The position numbers and the translations under genes were made by a program. This document shows, piece after piece, positions 1 through 8,133 of a stretch of 35,957 bases of DNA. Each line of letters opens with the position of its first letter. Position 1 is the stretch's first letter. This DNA is from Bacteroidota bacterium. GTDB taxonomy: Bacteria > Bacteroidota > Bacteroidia > Bacteroidales > Paludibacteraceae. The notes beneath the pieces were generated by a model. The model ran no database searches and had not been told where the DNA came from. It saw only the letters and a list, made by a program, of their open reading frames with translations. The stretch is from positions 1 through 35,957 of the forward strand of contig JAUZOM010000020.1 in assembly GCA_030706465.1 (NCBI GenBank), written 5' to 3'.

Positions 1-219
1 ACGGCGATAGCTATGACTTTTGCCCATTGTATTGGTGAGTTCGGGGTAGTCATTATGGTGGGTGGCAATATGCCGGGGGAAACGCGCGTAGCTTCCATTG
101 CCATTTACGATGAAGTCCAGGCGATGAATTACCATGCCGCCAACCAATATTCATTTATTTTATTCATTATTTCATTGCTAATCCTGACGCTGGTTTACAG
201 CATTAAAAAGAACCCCTAG
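1..219 (+). CDS. modB: ModB, molybdate ABC transporter permease (C-terminal part, cut by window start)
   Basis: The frame is open from base 1, so the ATG at 13 is internal and the true start lies outside the window. The protein is the inner-membrane permease of the molybdate importer and works with ModC, encoded next. The sequence shows the cytoplasmic coupling-loop signature of ModB (EFGVVIMVGGNMPGETRV), where the permease docks on the ATPase, then SIAIYDEVQAM, then a last hydrophobic membrane helix (about residues 51-69 of the 72 visible). The stop codon is the TAG inside the left arm of a junction repeat (aac ccc tag), so the protein ends K-N-P, exactly as NifE does further on. The native end may therefore have been replaced by the repeat. 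Molybdate uptake beside nif genes fits the need for FeMo-co. Confidence 0.9.
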   Translation, partial: TAIAMTFAHCIGEFGVVIMVGGNMPGETRVASIAIYDEVQAMNYHAANQYSFILFIISLLILTLVYSIKKNP

Positions 220-405
220 CCCCTAAAGGGGAACAAGAAAAGACCCCTTAATTATAAAAAGAAAAAACCTTTCCCCTCCCGGTAAATTGAGATAAATTGC
301 AGAGAACTAAATTAGTTCAGTATTTATAGAATAAAAATAATATGGAATCAAAATCAATTAATATAGACTGTAGTAACTCAAACTCCCCTTTAGGGGTCGG
401 GGGTA
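211..405. repeat. Junction repeat element, modB-modC
   Basis: The left arm (211-233, core CCCCTAGCCCCTAAAGGGG) contains the modB stop codon. The right arm (383-405, CCCCTTTAGGGGTCGGGGG) is nearly its reverse complement and lies inside the modC reading frame, 41 bases after its ATG. The arms could pair over a loop of about 150 bases that contains the modC start codon. The core after the left arm (gaacaagaaaagacc) resembles the same position in the other junction elements. Confidence 0.8.
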
Positions 406-1115
406 GTATTCTTTCTATCTCCATCCAACACGCCATGCTTACCTCCGAAGGTAAGACATACCTGGAAGTCTGCACTGAAATCCAGGGTAACGAACTGCTC
501 TGTCTTTTCGGGCATTCCGGGGCTGGAAAAACAACGTTGTTGCGCCTGTTAGTCGGCTTAACGAAACCGGATAGAGGGAGAATAGTTTTTAATGATACCG
601 TGTGGTTTGATTCGGAGAAAAAAATAAATGTTCCGCCACAGGAACGTAATGTAGGGTATATGTCGCAGGATTATGCCCTTTTCCCCAATATGACGGTAGA
701 GAAAAACATCCGTTTTGCCCAAAAGGATAAGAACAAGAGGGAGGTGGATAAATTAATGGATCTCTTCGATTTGAATATTTTAAGGCACCAGCATCCGGGT
801 AAACTATCCGGGGGACAAAAACAACGGGTAGCACTAGCCCGTGCCCTAGCGGCCAGGCCCAATGTTCTGTTGCTTGATGAACCGCTTTCGGCCCTTGACT
901 TCGATATGCGCAAGTCACTGCAACACGAGATACGCAAAGCTCACAAACTCCTTAACACAGTTACTTTGATGGTCAGTCACGATATTCCTGAAGTAATTCA
1001 ACTGGCATCGTCTGTTCTAATTCTCAAAAACGGGACGGTAATTCATCGGGGCAAACCGGATGATGTTTTCCAACTTCAAGCACCTGTTTTTGATTTAAAA
1101 GTTCCTACATTTTAA
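342..1115 (+). CDS. modC: ModC, molybdate ABC transporter ATP-binding protein, short form with repeat-encoded N terminus
   Basis: This is the ATPase that powers molybdate import through ModB. Visible motifs are Walker A GHSGAGKTT (residues 57-65), signature LSGGQKQR, Walker B VLLLDEPLSALD and the switch histidine in MVSHD. At 257 residues it is about 100 shorter than typical ModC and ends soon after the ABC domain, so the C-terminal molybdate-binding TOBE/MOP domain is missing. Homology to ModC begins only at about residue 23 (ILSISIQHAM). Residues 1-22 come from a junction repeat (SNSNSPLGVGGS), with Pro-Leu-Gly-Val at 16-19 as in NifN and NifB. The ATG at 342 is kept because it is the only ATG upstream of the family-like region in this frame and has an A-rich leader (aaaaataat). 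A start at Met32 would cut off the first beta strand. Confidence 0.9.
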   Translation: MESKSINIDCSNSNSPLGVGGSILSISIQHAMLTSEGKTYLEVCTEIQGNELLCLFGHSGAGKTTLLRLLVGLTKPDRGRIVFNDTVWFDSEKKINVPPQERNVGYMSQDYALFPNMTVEKNIRFAQKDKNKREVDKLMDLFDLNILRHQHPGKLSGGQKQRVALARALAARPNVLLLDEPLSALDFDMRKSLQHEIRKAHKLLNTVTLMVSHDIPEVIQLASSVLILKNGTVIHRGKPDDVFQLQAPVFDLKVPTF

Positions 1116-1194
1116 GTGTTTTTCCCTACATTTAAGTAAGATTTTCCCATATTTATCTTCAAGAAAAATCAATCAGTCCTTCGTTTCACCTCCC

Positions 1195-1290
1195 AAAATA
1201 ATATTTTTTATTTACATTATATTCAATGTTTTATCCTATATTTTCGAGTATTAAAAACACACCCGAAATGTTAATGGCACGATAAATGAA
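1195..1290 (+). promoter_or_regulatory. Candidate nifH promoter region
   Basis: The 235-base gap 1116-1350 is the largest in the nif part and lacks the junction repeats, so it is the likeliest promoter site. Two weak candidates are visible. TGGCACG at 1275-1281 matches the -24 element of a sigma-54 promoter, but the properly spaced -12 element reads ATGAA (1286-1290) and lacks the usual GC. TATATTTT at 1237-1244 differs by one base from the Bacteroidetes housekeeping -7 box TAnnTTTG, with no good TTTG box upstream. An AT palindrome AAAATA-A-TATTTT sits at 1195-1207. No NifA-type TGT-N10-ACA site was found. Confidence 0.35.
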
Positions 1291-1337
1291 TAACGGATGT
1301 CAGGTTATATAAAACTGAAACACTAGTTATTCATTTA
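1283..1337 (+). promoter_or_regulatory. Perfect 12-bp inverted repeat in the nifH leader
   Basis: TAAATGAATAAC (1283-1294) and its exact reverse complement GTTATTCATTTA (1326-1337) are separated by 31 bases and end 13 bases before the nifH ATG. In RNA this would be a 12-bp stem just upstream of the start. In DNA the half-sites could be an operator for a looping or tetrameric regulator. The left half overlaps the -12 position of the sigma-54-like candidate. The repeat is directly visible and its role is inferred. Confidence 0.6.
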
Positions 1338-1338
1338 A

Positions 1339-2175
<837 letters not shown>

Positions 2176-2180
2176 CAAAC

Positions 2181-2335
2181 AACCCCCAACCCCTAAAGGG
2201 GAGTAAGACACGGTCTTTGATAAAGTTTGGGGATACTTTGAATATAAAAAACTTGGTCTTTAAGTCCCTTTAGGGGTTAAGGGTCATTAATTTACAAACA
2301 CAAACTTCCGTTACTCCCCTTTAGGGGGCGGGGGT
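2181..2335. repeat. Junction repeat element, nifH-nifI1 (one left arm, two right arms)
   Basis: Left arm 2181-2202 (CCCCCAACCCCTAAAGGGGA) starts 5 bases after the nifH stop. A small hairpin follows at 2205-2217 (AAGAC-ACG-GTCTT), and a similar one occurs in the nifK-nifE element. Right arms are at 2263-2284 (TCCCTTTAGGGGTTAAGGG) and 2314-2335 (CTCCCCTTTAGGGGGCGGGG), so the right side is duplicated. The second right arm, read as S-P-L-G-G-G-G, is in frame with nifI1 15 bases downstream, but no start codon precedes it. Confidence 0.8.
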
Positions 2336-2350
2336 CAAAATCAAAACAAT

Positions 2351-2674
2351 ATGTATTTATTAAGAGCAATAGTTCGTCCGGAAAAATCATCTGCGGTTAT
2401 GAAAGCATTATTTGATGCAGGCTTTCCGGCAATCACTAAACTGGCCGTATTCGGTCGTGGTAAACAACGTGGTATTAAAGTAGGAAATGTAACTTACGAT
2501 GAGCTTCCAAAAGATTTGCTTATGATGGTTATTCCTGAAAAAGATAAAGATTTCGTAATCGAAACAATTATGTTGGCAGCCCGCTCGGGCGAAAAAGGAC
2601 AGTTCGGTGACGGTAAAATCTTTGTTACCCCGGTAGAAGAAAGCTACACTATTTCCAGCGGCAAACAAGACTGA
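2351..2674 (+). CDS. nifI1: NifI1, PII-family nitrogenase switch-off regulator (GlnB-like)
   Basis: NifI1 and NifI2 form a complex that binds dinitrogenase (NifDK) and blocks NifH when 2-oxoglutarate falls, for example after ammonium addition. This role is established for methanogen NifI proteins and inferred here. At 107 residues it has the PII beta-alpha-beta fold: MYLLRAIVRPEK at the N terminus, a T-loop region GRGKQRGIKVGNVTYDELPK, and the C-terminal GDGKIFV motif. The T-loop lacks the uridylylated tyrosine context of GlnB and GlnK, as usual for NifI1. Start at 2351 gives the family's usual N terminus with an A-rich leader (caaaatcaaaacaat). Its TGA stop is the first three bases of the next repeat arm. 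Confidence 0.96.
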   Translation: MYLLRAIVRPEKSSAVMKALFDAGFPAITKLAVFGRGKQRGIKVGNVTYDELPKDLLMMVIPEKDKDFVIETIMLAARSGEKGQFGDGKIFVTPVEESYTISSGKQD

Positions 2675-2770
2675 CCCCCAACCCCCTAAAGGGGACTTTT
2701 GTCAGGGTGCAAACTTTGAAATTAATTACAAATCTCGACCTCTCTTATTCCCCTTTTGGGGTTAGGGGTC
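2672..2770. repeat. Junction repeat element, nifI1-nifI2
   Basis: Left arm 2672-2695 (TGACCCCCAACCCCCTAAAG...) begins at the nifI1 stop codon itself. Right arm 2747-2770 (TTCCCCTTTTGGGGTTAGGG) ends 14 bases before the nifI2 ATG. Read as S-P-F-G-V-R-G it is in frame with nifI2, and a GTG at 2707 would place Pro-Phe-Gly-Val at residues 16-19, the same register as in modC, nifN and nifB. Confidence 0.8.
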
Positions 2771-2784
2771 TAAACAAAAAGATT

Positions 2785-3150
2785 ATGAAACTGATATTAG
2801 CAATGATACGCATCGATAAAATGGCCGCTACCAAGCTTGCCCTTTCCGATGTTGGTCTGCCTTCGTTCACGGCCATGCCGGTATTGGGACGTGGAAAAGG
2901 AAAAGGCGGATTTGAAAAGGCTGCCGGATTAGACGATGACCAAAAAGAGCTCATTATTGAGATGCCTCGTTTAAAATCCAAACGAATGATTACCCTGGTG
3001 GTTACTGATGAAAAGAAAGAACTGGCAGTTGAAACACTTATCAAAATCAATCAAACCGGGAAGAGCGGGGATGGTAAAATATTTGTACTTCCGACTAAAG
3101 ATTCTATCCGGGTTCGTACGGGTGAAAGCGGAGACATTACACTTGATTAA
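2785..3150 (+). CDS. nifI2: NifI2, PII-family nitrogenase switch-off regulator (GlnB-like)
   Basis: This is the second PII-type subunit and the partner of NifI1 in ammonium switch-off of nitrogenase. From the ATG at 2785 it is 121 residues, begins MKLILAMIRIDKM as the family does, and shows the variant T-loop GRGKGKGGFEKAAG and the C-terminal SGDGKIFVLPTKDSIRVRTGE. The ORF-track start (GTG at 2707) adds 26 residues, mostly encoded by the right arm of a junction repeat (YSPFGVRG). I prefer 2785 because homology begins there. The upstream GTG is in frame and at the same distance from the repeat as the starts of modC, nifN and nifB, so an extended form is not excluded. Confidence 0.93.
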   Translation: MKLILAMIRIDKMAATKLALSDVGLPSFTAMPVLGRGKGKGGFEKAAGLDDDQKELIIEMPRLKSKRMITLVVTDEKKELAVETLIKINQTGKSGDGKIFVLPTKDSIRVRTGESGDITLD

Positions 3151-3308
3151 TTAATAATTTACAATTCACAATTCATAATTATTACTCAGTGAAAAGGATA
3201 AAAAGTAACTGAAATATAACAATGTTCAATTCAGGAATAAGGAAAAACGAGTGCAAAACTTACAGAAAGTTTCCTCAATTATGAATTATAGATTATGAAT
3301 TATGCATT
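3151..3308. repeat. AT-rich inverted-repeat element, nifI2-nifD junction
   Basis: This junction has a different repeat family in the same layout. Left arm 3151-3184 (aattcacaattcataatta) starts directly after the nifI2 stop. Right arm 3276-3308 (aattatgaattatagatta) ends 14 bases before the nifD ATG. Each arm repeats an aattcataatt-like unit and the two arms are inverted relative to each other. The ORF-track start of nifD (MNYALKK) is repeat sequence. Confidence 0.7.
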
Positions 3309-3321
3309 AAAAAAAATCTTT

Positions 3322-4956
3322 ATGGCAAAGACATTAATAGAAGATTTGGAACTGGGCAAATTCGTTGAAGAAGTTTCAGAAGCCTATCCAAAAAAAGTAG
3401 CGAAGAAGAGAATGAAATCGATGGTTGTGAATGACCCGGATTCAATACCGGAAATTCAGGCTAACGTTCGTACGATTCCGGGCATCATTACACAACGAGG
3501 TTGTACCTATGCTGGTTGTAAAGGGGTAGTACTCGGGCCTACCAGAGACATCATCAACATTACACACGGACCTATCGGTTGTGGATTTTACTCTTGGTTG
3601 ACACGTCGTAACCAGACACGTGCCGACAAACCGGAAATGGAGAACTTCATTCCTTATTCATTTTCAACCGATATGCACGATTCGAATATCGTATTCGGTG
3701 GAGAAGAAAAATTGAAGCAAGCTATTCGTGAAGCATACGAATTGTTCAAACCAAAAGGTATCGCAATATTCTCAACTTGTCCGGTAGGGTTGATTGGTGA
3801 TGATGTTCACCGTGTAGCCCGCCATATGAAAGAAGAACTGCCGGGTGTTAATATTTTCGGATTTTCCTGTGAAGGGTACCGTGGTGTATCACAATCGGCC
3901 GGTCACCACATTGCAAACAATGGATTGTATAAAAACCTGATTGGGAACAATGACAACTATGTACGTAAAAACAAATATGCAATAAACGTATTGGGTGAAT
4001 ACAATATCGGTGGTGATGCCTTTGTGATTGAAGATTTATTCGAAAAAATCGGAGTAGATATTGTAGCTACCATGTCAGGTAACTCTACCCTGGAACAATT
4101 TGAAACGGCACACACCGCCGACTTCAGTTTGGTAATGTGCCACCGTTCCATCAACTATGTAGCTGAAATGTTGGAAACTTCATTTGGTATTCCCTGGGCA
4201 AAAGCCAATTTTATCGGAGCGGAAGCAACAGCTAAAACGCTTCGTAAAGTAGGTCAGTATTTCGGAGACCAAGAGTTGATCGACCGTATAGAAGCAGTGA
4301 TTGCAGAAGAAATGATACCTGTAAAAGCAGCTATAGAGAAAGCAAAAGCTAAGACCGAAGGTAAAACTGCCATGTTGTTTGTCGGAGGTTCACGTGCTCA
4401 CCACTACCAGGAATTATTCACCGAGTTAGGCATGGAAATATTGGTTGCCGGTTATGAGTTTGGGCACCGTGACGACTACGAAGGCCGCCGCGTAATCCCT
4501 TCCATCAAGGTTGACGCCGATAGCCGTAACATTGAGGAAATAACCGTTTATCCGGATCCAACACGCTTCAAGCCACGCAAAACAGAAGAAGAGCTTGCTC
4601 AACTGAAAGAAGCTTTCGACATTGAATTCAACGATTACAAGGGTATCATGAAGGATATGAAAAAAGGTACACTGGTAGTGGATGATTTAAGCCACCACGA
4701 AATGGAAAAACTCATTGAAAAGTATAAACCGGATGTATTTTGTGCCGGAATTAAAGAAAAATATGTGGTTCAGAAAATGGGTATCCCCATGAAACAGCTC
4801 CACAACTACGATAACGGCGGACCTTACGCAGCTTTCGAAGGTGCTATCAACTTTTACAAGGACATTGAAATGATTGCCTGCAGCACCATTTTCAAACAAA
4901 TGAAAGCACCCTGGGAACTTGAAGAAGTTTTGGAAGCGGAATACGTATTCAATTAA
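3322..4956 (+). CDS. nifD: NifD, nitrogenase molybdenum-iron protein alpha chain
   Basis: This is the catalytic subunit holding FeMo-co; with NifK it forms the alpha2beta2 dinitrogenase. With Met at 3322 (MAKTLIEDLELG) it is 544 residues. P-cluster ligands are Cys61, Cys87 and Cys153. FeMo-co ligands are Cys273 (MCHRSINY) and His494 (QLHNYD). Gln191 and His195 (CEGYRGVSQSAGHH), Val69 and Arg95/Arg96 around the active site are present. An extra segment of about 50 residues (roughly 388-440) between GHRDDYEG and GIMKDM matches the insertion of clostridial and archaeal Mo-nitrogenases, so this is not an Anf or Vnf enzyme. Ala replaces the usual His in GPYAAFEG. The upstream ATG at 3295 lies in an AT-rich repeat and was rejected as the start. 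Confidence 0.98.
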   Translation: MAKTLIEDLELGKFVEEVSEAYPKKVAKKRMKSMVVNDPDSIPEIQANVRTIPGIITQRGCTYAGCKGVVLGPTRDIINITHGPIGCGFYSWLTRRNQTRADKPEMENFIPYSFSTDMHDSNIVFGGEEKLKQAIREAYELFKPKGIAIFSTCPVGLIGDDVHRVARHMKEELPGVNIFGFSCEGYRGVSQSAGHHIANNGLYKNLIGNNDNYVRKNKYAINVLGEYNIGGDAFVIEDLFEKIGVDIVATMSGNSTLEQFETAHTADFSLVMCHRSINYVAEMLETSFGIPWAKANFIGAEATAKTLRKVGQYFGDQELIDRIEAVIAEEMIPVKAAIEKAKAKTEGKTAMLFVGGSRAHHYQELFTELGMEILVAGYEFGHRDDYEGRRVIPSIKVDADSRNIEEITVYPDPTRFKPRKTEEELAQLKEAFDIEFNDYKGIMKDMKKGTLVVDDLSHHEMEKLIEKYKPDVFCAGIKEKYVVQKMGIPMKQLHNYDNGGPYAAFEGAINFYKDIEMIACSTIFKQMKAPWELEEVLEAEYVFN

Positions 4957-5078
4957 CCCCCTGCCCCCTAAAGGGGAATTAAGAAATGGTTTATTAAAAT
5001 CATTCAGATAATCAGGAATTAATAATTACAAATATAAGAACCGAAGTAACTTAATTCCCCTTTAGGGGTTAGGGGTTC
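4954..5078. repeat. Junction repeat element, nifD-nifK
   Basis: Left arm 4954-4978 (TAACCCCCTGCCCCCTAAAG...) overlaps the nifD TAA stop. Right arm 5053-5078 (AATTCCCCTTTAGGGGTTAG...) ends 17 bases before the nifK ATG. The core after the left arm (aattaagaaatggttta) resembles the nifH-nifI1 and nifK-nifE cores. Here the S-P-L-G frame of the right arm runs into TAA and is not in frame with nifK. Confidence 0.8.
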
Positions 5079-5095
5079 TTTAAAACATTAAACTT

Positions 5096-6475
5096 ATGTT
5101 ACTAAGACATACAACAGCAAAAGAAATAGACAGAAAGGCGTTGACTATCAATCCTGCTAAAACCTGTCAACCCGTAGGAGCAATGTATGCTGCATTGGGA
5201 ATCCACGGATGTTTGCCTCATAGTCACGGCTCACAAGGATGTTGCTCCTATCACCGTAGCGCCTTGTCCCGTCACTTCCGCGAACCAATTATGGCCGGTA
5301 CCAGTTCGTTTTCAGAAGGTTCTTCTGTATTTGGGGGATCTGCCAACCTTGTTTCGGCGATTGACACCATGTTCACAGTTTATAATCCTGAAGTGATTGC
5401 GGTTCACACCACTTGTCTGTCGGAAACCATTGGTGATGACCTAGTTCAAATCGTTTCTAAAGCCAATGAGGATGGATTGATTCCCCAGGGAAAACAAGTG
5501 ATTTATTGCAATACCCCCAGTTATGTGGGAACACATATCACCGGTTACTCGAATCAGGTGGCAGCTATGGTGAAGTTCTTCTCTACGGCAACTCCGAAGA
5601 AACGAAATGTCATCAACCTCGTTGCCGGTTGGATGGAGCCTTCGGATATGGGTGAGATCAAACGGTTGGCTTCTGTCATGGAAGCCCGTACCATTATGTT
5701 CCCGGATATGACCGGAGTGTTGGACACTCCGCTTGATGGACATTACAAAATGTACCCGGATGGCGGAACTACCATTGCCGACCTGAAGCTAACCGGAGAC
5801 AGTAAATTTACCTTGGGCTTTGGCCCTATGAGCACCGAGGATGCTTGTATAAAACTGGAAAACAAGTGTAAGGTAAAATTCGAAATGCTCGATATCCCCA
5901 TCGGATTCAAAGCTACCGACCGCTTCCTGATGTCGTTAAGCCGGCATGCTAACTTGCCGATACCTGACAGCTTGAGTGACGAACGTGGACGTTTAATCGA
6001 CTTGATTTCGGACAGTGCTAAATATCTTTACGGAAAACGCGTTGCACTTTGGGGCGATCCTGACACCTTGGTGCCGCTTACTGAATTCCTGGTAAGCCTG
6101 GATATGAAACCTGTATATATCGTAACGGGTACTCCAAGTAAATATTTCGAAGAAAGAATGCCCGAAATATTGAAAGATATACCTGAAGCAAAATTCATGA
6201 ATGGAGAATTGGCCGACATGTTCCGTATGCACCAGTGGATTAAACAGGAAGGGGTTGACTTGTTGATTGGTAACACGTATGGAAAATACATTGCCCGTGA
6301 CGAAAACACTCCATTTGTTCGTTTTGGATTCCCGATTGCAGACCGCCCCGGACATAACTATTTTGCAAAAGTAGGTTATAATGGTGGTGCCAATTTGGTA
6401 AAACAAATTTTAGATGCGTTCCTGGATCATATTGACAGAACTTGTCTGGAAGAAAAAGTGGAATTTCAATTGTAA
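5096..6475 (+). CDS. nifK: NifK, nitrogenase molybdenum-iron protein beta chain
   Basis: This subunit completes the P-cluster and docks NifH with NifD. It is 459 residues and lacks the N-terminal arm of about 50 residues found in the Azotobacter protein, the short form typical of clostridial-type enzymes. P-cluster ligands are Cys24 (NPAKTCQP), Cys49 (HGSQGCC) and Cys107 (TTCLSETIGDD). Ser142 (TPSYVGTHITG) matches the redox-dependent P-cluster serine. The start MLLRHTTAKE fits short NifK proteins and follows an A-rich leader (aaaacattaaactt). The flanking junction repeats may set its expression relative to nifD, which is inference. Confidence 0.98.
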   Translation: MLLRHTTAKEIDRKALTINPAKTCQPVGAMYAALGIHGCLPHSHGSQGCCSYHRSALSRHFREPIMAGTSSFSEGSSVFGGSANLVSAIDTMFTVYNPEVIAVHTTCLSETIGDDLVQIVSKANEDGLIPQGKQVIYCNTPSYVGTHITGYSNQVAAMVKFFSTATPKKRNVINLVAGWMEPSDMGEIKRLASVMEARTIMFPDMTGVLDTPLDGHYKMYPDGGTTIADLKLTGDSKFTLGFGPMSTEDACIKLENKCKVKFEMLDIPIGFKATDRFLMSLSRHANLPIPDSLSDERGRLIDLISDSAKYLYGKRVALWGDPDTLVPLTEFLVSLDMKPVYIVTGTPSKYFEERMPEILKDIPEAKFMNGELADMFRMHQWIKQEGVDLLIGNTYGKYIARDENTPFVRFGFPIADRPGHNYFAKVGYNGGANLVKQILDAFLDHIDRTCLEEKVEFQL

Positions 6476-6615
6476 TGACCCCGAACCCCTAAAGGGACTT
6501 TAAGACGAAGTCTCTTATAAAAGTTGTTTAGTTAACACTCGTTTTTTTAGAAGGAGGTTTTGGGTTTATTTAGAAACCGGGGCTTTAATTTCCCTTTAGG
6601 GGATTTAGGGGTTCT
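6476..6615. repeat. Junction repeat element, nifK-nifE
   Basis: Left arm 6476-6500 (TGACCCCGAACCCCTAAAGG...) starts directly after the nifK TAA. A small hairpin follows at 6503-6513 (AGAC-GAA-GTCT), matching the position and pairing of the one in the nifH-nifI1 element with a changed loop. Right arm 6588-6615 (TTTCCCTTTAGGGGATTTAG...) ends 16 bases before the nifE ATG. An AAGGAGG at 6551-6557 is too far from any start to be its ribosome site. Confidence 0.8.
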
Positions 6616-6631
6616 TAAACTATAGATCAAG

Positions 6632-7966
6632 ATGGCTCATATATTGGATGAAAGACAAAAACAGGTGTCGGTTGCCGGATTAAATGAACGGACTATCGAT
6701 TGTAATAAAGCCAGTTTAGCAGGGAGTGTGAGCCAGCGGGCGTGCGTATTTTGCGGTTCACGTGTGGTGCTTTACCCGATTGTTGATGCGTTACATTTAA
6801 TTCATGGACCTATTGGTTGTGCTGCATATACCTGGGATATCCGTGGGTCACTATCATCAGGTCCTGAATTACATCGATTGAGCTTCTGTACTGATTTGCA
6901 GGAACGGGATGTCATTTTCGGAGGAGAAAATAAATTATATGCCTCCATCATTGAACTGATTGACAAGCACCAACCTAAAGCCGCCTTTATCTATACCACC
7001 TGTATTGTGGGTGTTATTGGTGACGATGTGGAAAGTATATGCCGTCGGGTAGAAAAAGAAAAAAGTATTCCGGTTATCCCTGTACAGGCTCCGGGATTCC
7101 AGGGTTCCAAAAAAGACGGTTATAAAGTGGCCTGTGAGTCAATATTTAAACTGGTAGGAACAAAAAGCAAACCTTATACACCGGCCAAAAGTATCAATAT
7201 ATTAGGTGATTTCAACTTGGCAGGGGAACTTTGGATCTTATTGGAATACTACAAAAGAATGGGAGTCCATGTAAACGCCACCATAACTGGTGACGGGCGT
7301 GTAGACGATATTTGCAATGCGCATAATGCTGCCCTGAATGTGGTTCAATGTTCCGGTTCCATGAATTACCTGGCCAAGATGATGAAAGACGAATACAACA
7401 TTCCCTCCATGCGGGTTTCTTACTTCGGAATTGAAGATATGAGTGATGCACTGTATGATGTGGCCCGCTTTTTCAACGATGAGGATATGATGGAGAAAGC
7501 CCGTCAACTGGTAAAAGAAGAATTTGTCCGATTAATGCCGCAACTGGCCTGGTATAAAGAACGGTTAACCGGGAAAAAGGCGGCCATCTATGTAGGTGGA
7601 GCCTTTAAAGCCATTTCATTGGTAAAAGCATTACGGCTAATTGGTGTTCAATCGGTAATTGTCGGTTCACAAACCGGAACTACCGAAGACTATGAACTGA
7701 TTAAGCAGCTTTGCGATGAGGGAACTATTATTGTGGATGATTCAAACCCGGTGGAACTATCTCATTTTGTAAAAGAAAAGAAAGCCGACATTTTTATTGG
7801 AGGGGTAAAGGAACGCCCTATTGCCCACAAAATAGGTCTTGGTTTTTGCGATCATAACCACGAGCGCAAAGAACCCCTGGCAGGCTATGAAGGCATGATC
7901 AATTTTGCTAAAGAAATTTATGCAACAGCTATGAGTCCGGTATGGAAATTTACGAAGAACCCCTAG
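6632..7966 (+). CDS. nifE: NifE, FeMo-cofactor scaffold alpha-type subunit
   Basis: With NifN it forms the scaffold on which the NifB cofactor is matured to FeMo-co with Mo and homocitrate. It is 444 residues and a NifD paralogue. Cys38 (QRACVFCGSR), Cys63 (HGPIGCAAY) and Cys124 (TTCIVGVIGDD) match the three conserved NifE cluster cysteines. The start MAHILDERQKQV is family-like. The protein ends WKFTKNP, where the stop is the TAG inside the left arm of the next junction repeat (aac ccc tag), identical to the end of modB. The repeat therefore defines the C terminus, and any native residues after WKFTK are lost or replaced. Confidence 0.97.
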   Translation: MAHILDERQKQVSVAGLNERTIDCNKASLAGSVSQRACVFCGSRVVLYPIVDALHLIHGPIGCAAYTWDIRGSLSSGPELHRLSFCTDLQERDVIFGGENKLYASIIELIDKHQPKAAFIYTTCIVGVIGDDVESICRRVEKEKSIPVIPVQAPGFQGSKKDGYKVACESIFKLVGTKSKPYTPAKSINILGDFNLAGELWILLEYYKRMGVHVNATITGDGRVDDICNAHNAALNVVQCSGSMNYLAKMMKDEYNIPSMRVSYFGIEDMSDALYDVARFFNDEDMMEKARQLVKEEFVRLMPQLAWYKERLTGKKAAIYVGGAFKAISLVKALRLIGVQSVIVGSQTGTTEDYELIKQLCDEGTIIVDDSNPVELSHFVKEKKADIFIGGVKERPIAHKIGLGFCDHNHERKEPLAGYEGMINFAKEIYATAMSPVWKFTKNP

Positions 7967-8133
7967 CCCCTAAAGGGGGATAAGAATACCCCCAATCCCT
8001 AAACCTAAAGAGGAGAAAGAAATAATACAACCGACTACTAAAAATTTGGATATGGTTAATACAGAAATATTAGGAAACAGAACTAACTCAAGTGTTCCTT
8101 TAGGGGTTAGGAATTCTTTAGGGGGCAGGGGGT
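7958..8133. repeat. Junction repeat element, nifE-nifN (doubled arms)
   Basis: Left arm 7958-7980 (AACCCCTAGCCCCTAAAGGG...) carries the nifE stop. A degenerate second left arm lies at 7987-8014 (ACCCCCAATCCCTAAACC...). Right arms at 8094-8113 (GTTCCTTTAGGGGTTAGG) and 8114-8133 (TTCTTTAGGGGGCAGGGGG) are both inside the nifN reading frame. This junction appears to have taken up the element twice. Confidence 0.75.

Noticed and set aside
589-937. Antisense ORFs within modC and similar long shadow ORFs in nif and hydrolase genes (for example 5993-6406, 22578-23165, 22871-23272)
   Set aside because: They lie wholly inside well-supported genes in other frames and show no family motifs.
3295-3321. 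ORF-track start of nifD (MNYALKKIF)
   Set aside because: These codons are part of the AT-rich repeat arm; NifD homology begins at MAKTLIEDL (3322).
6551-6557. Perfect Shine-Dalgarno-like AAGGAGG in the nifK-nifE spacer
   Set aside because: It is about 75 bases from the nifE ATG, no other start follows it at the right distance, and Bacteroidetes rarely use such sites.
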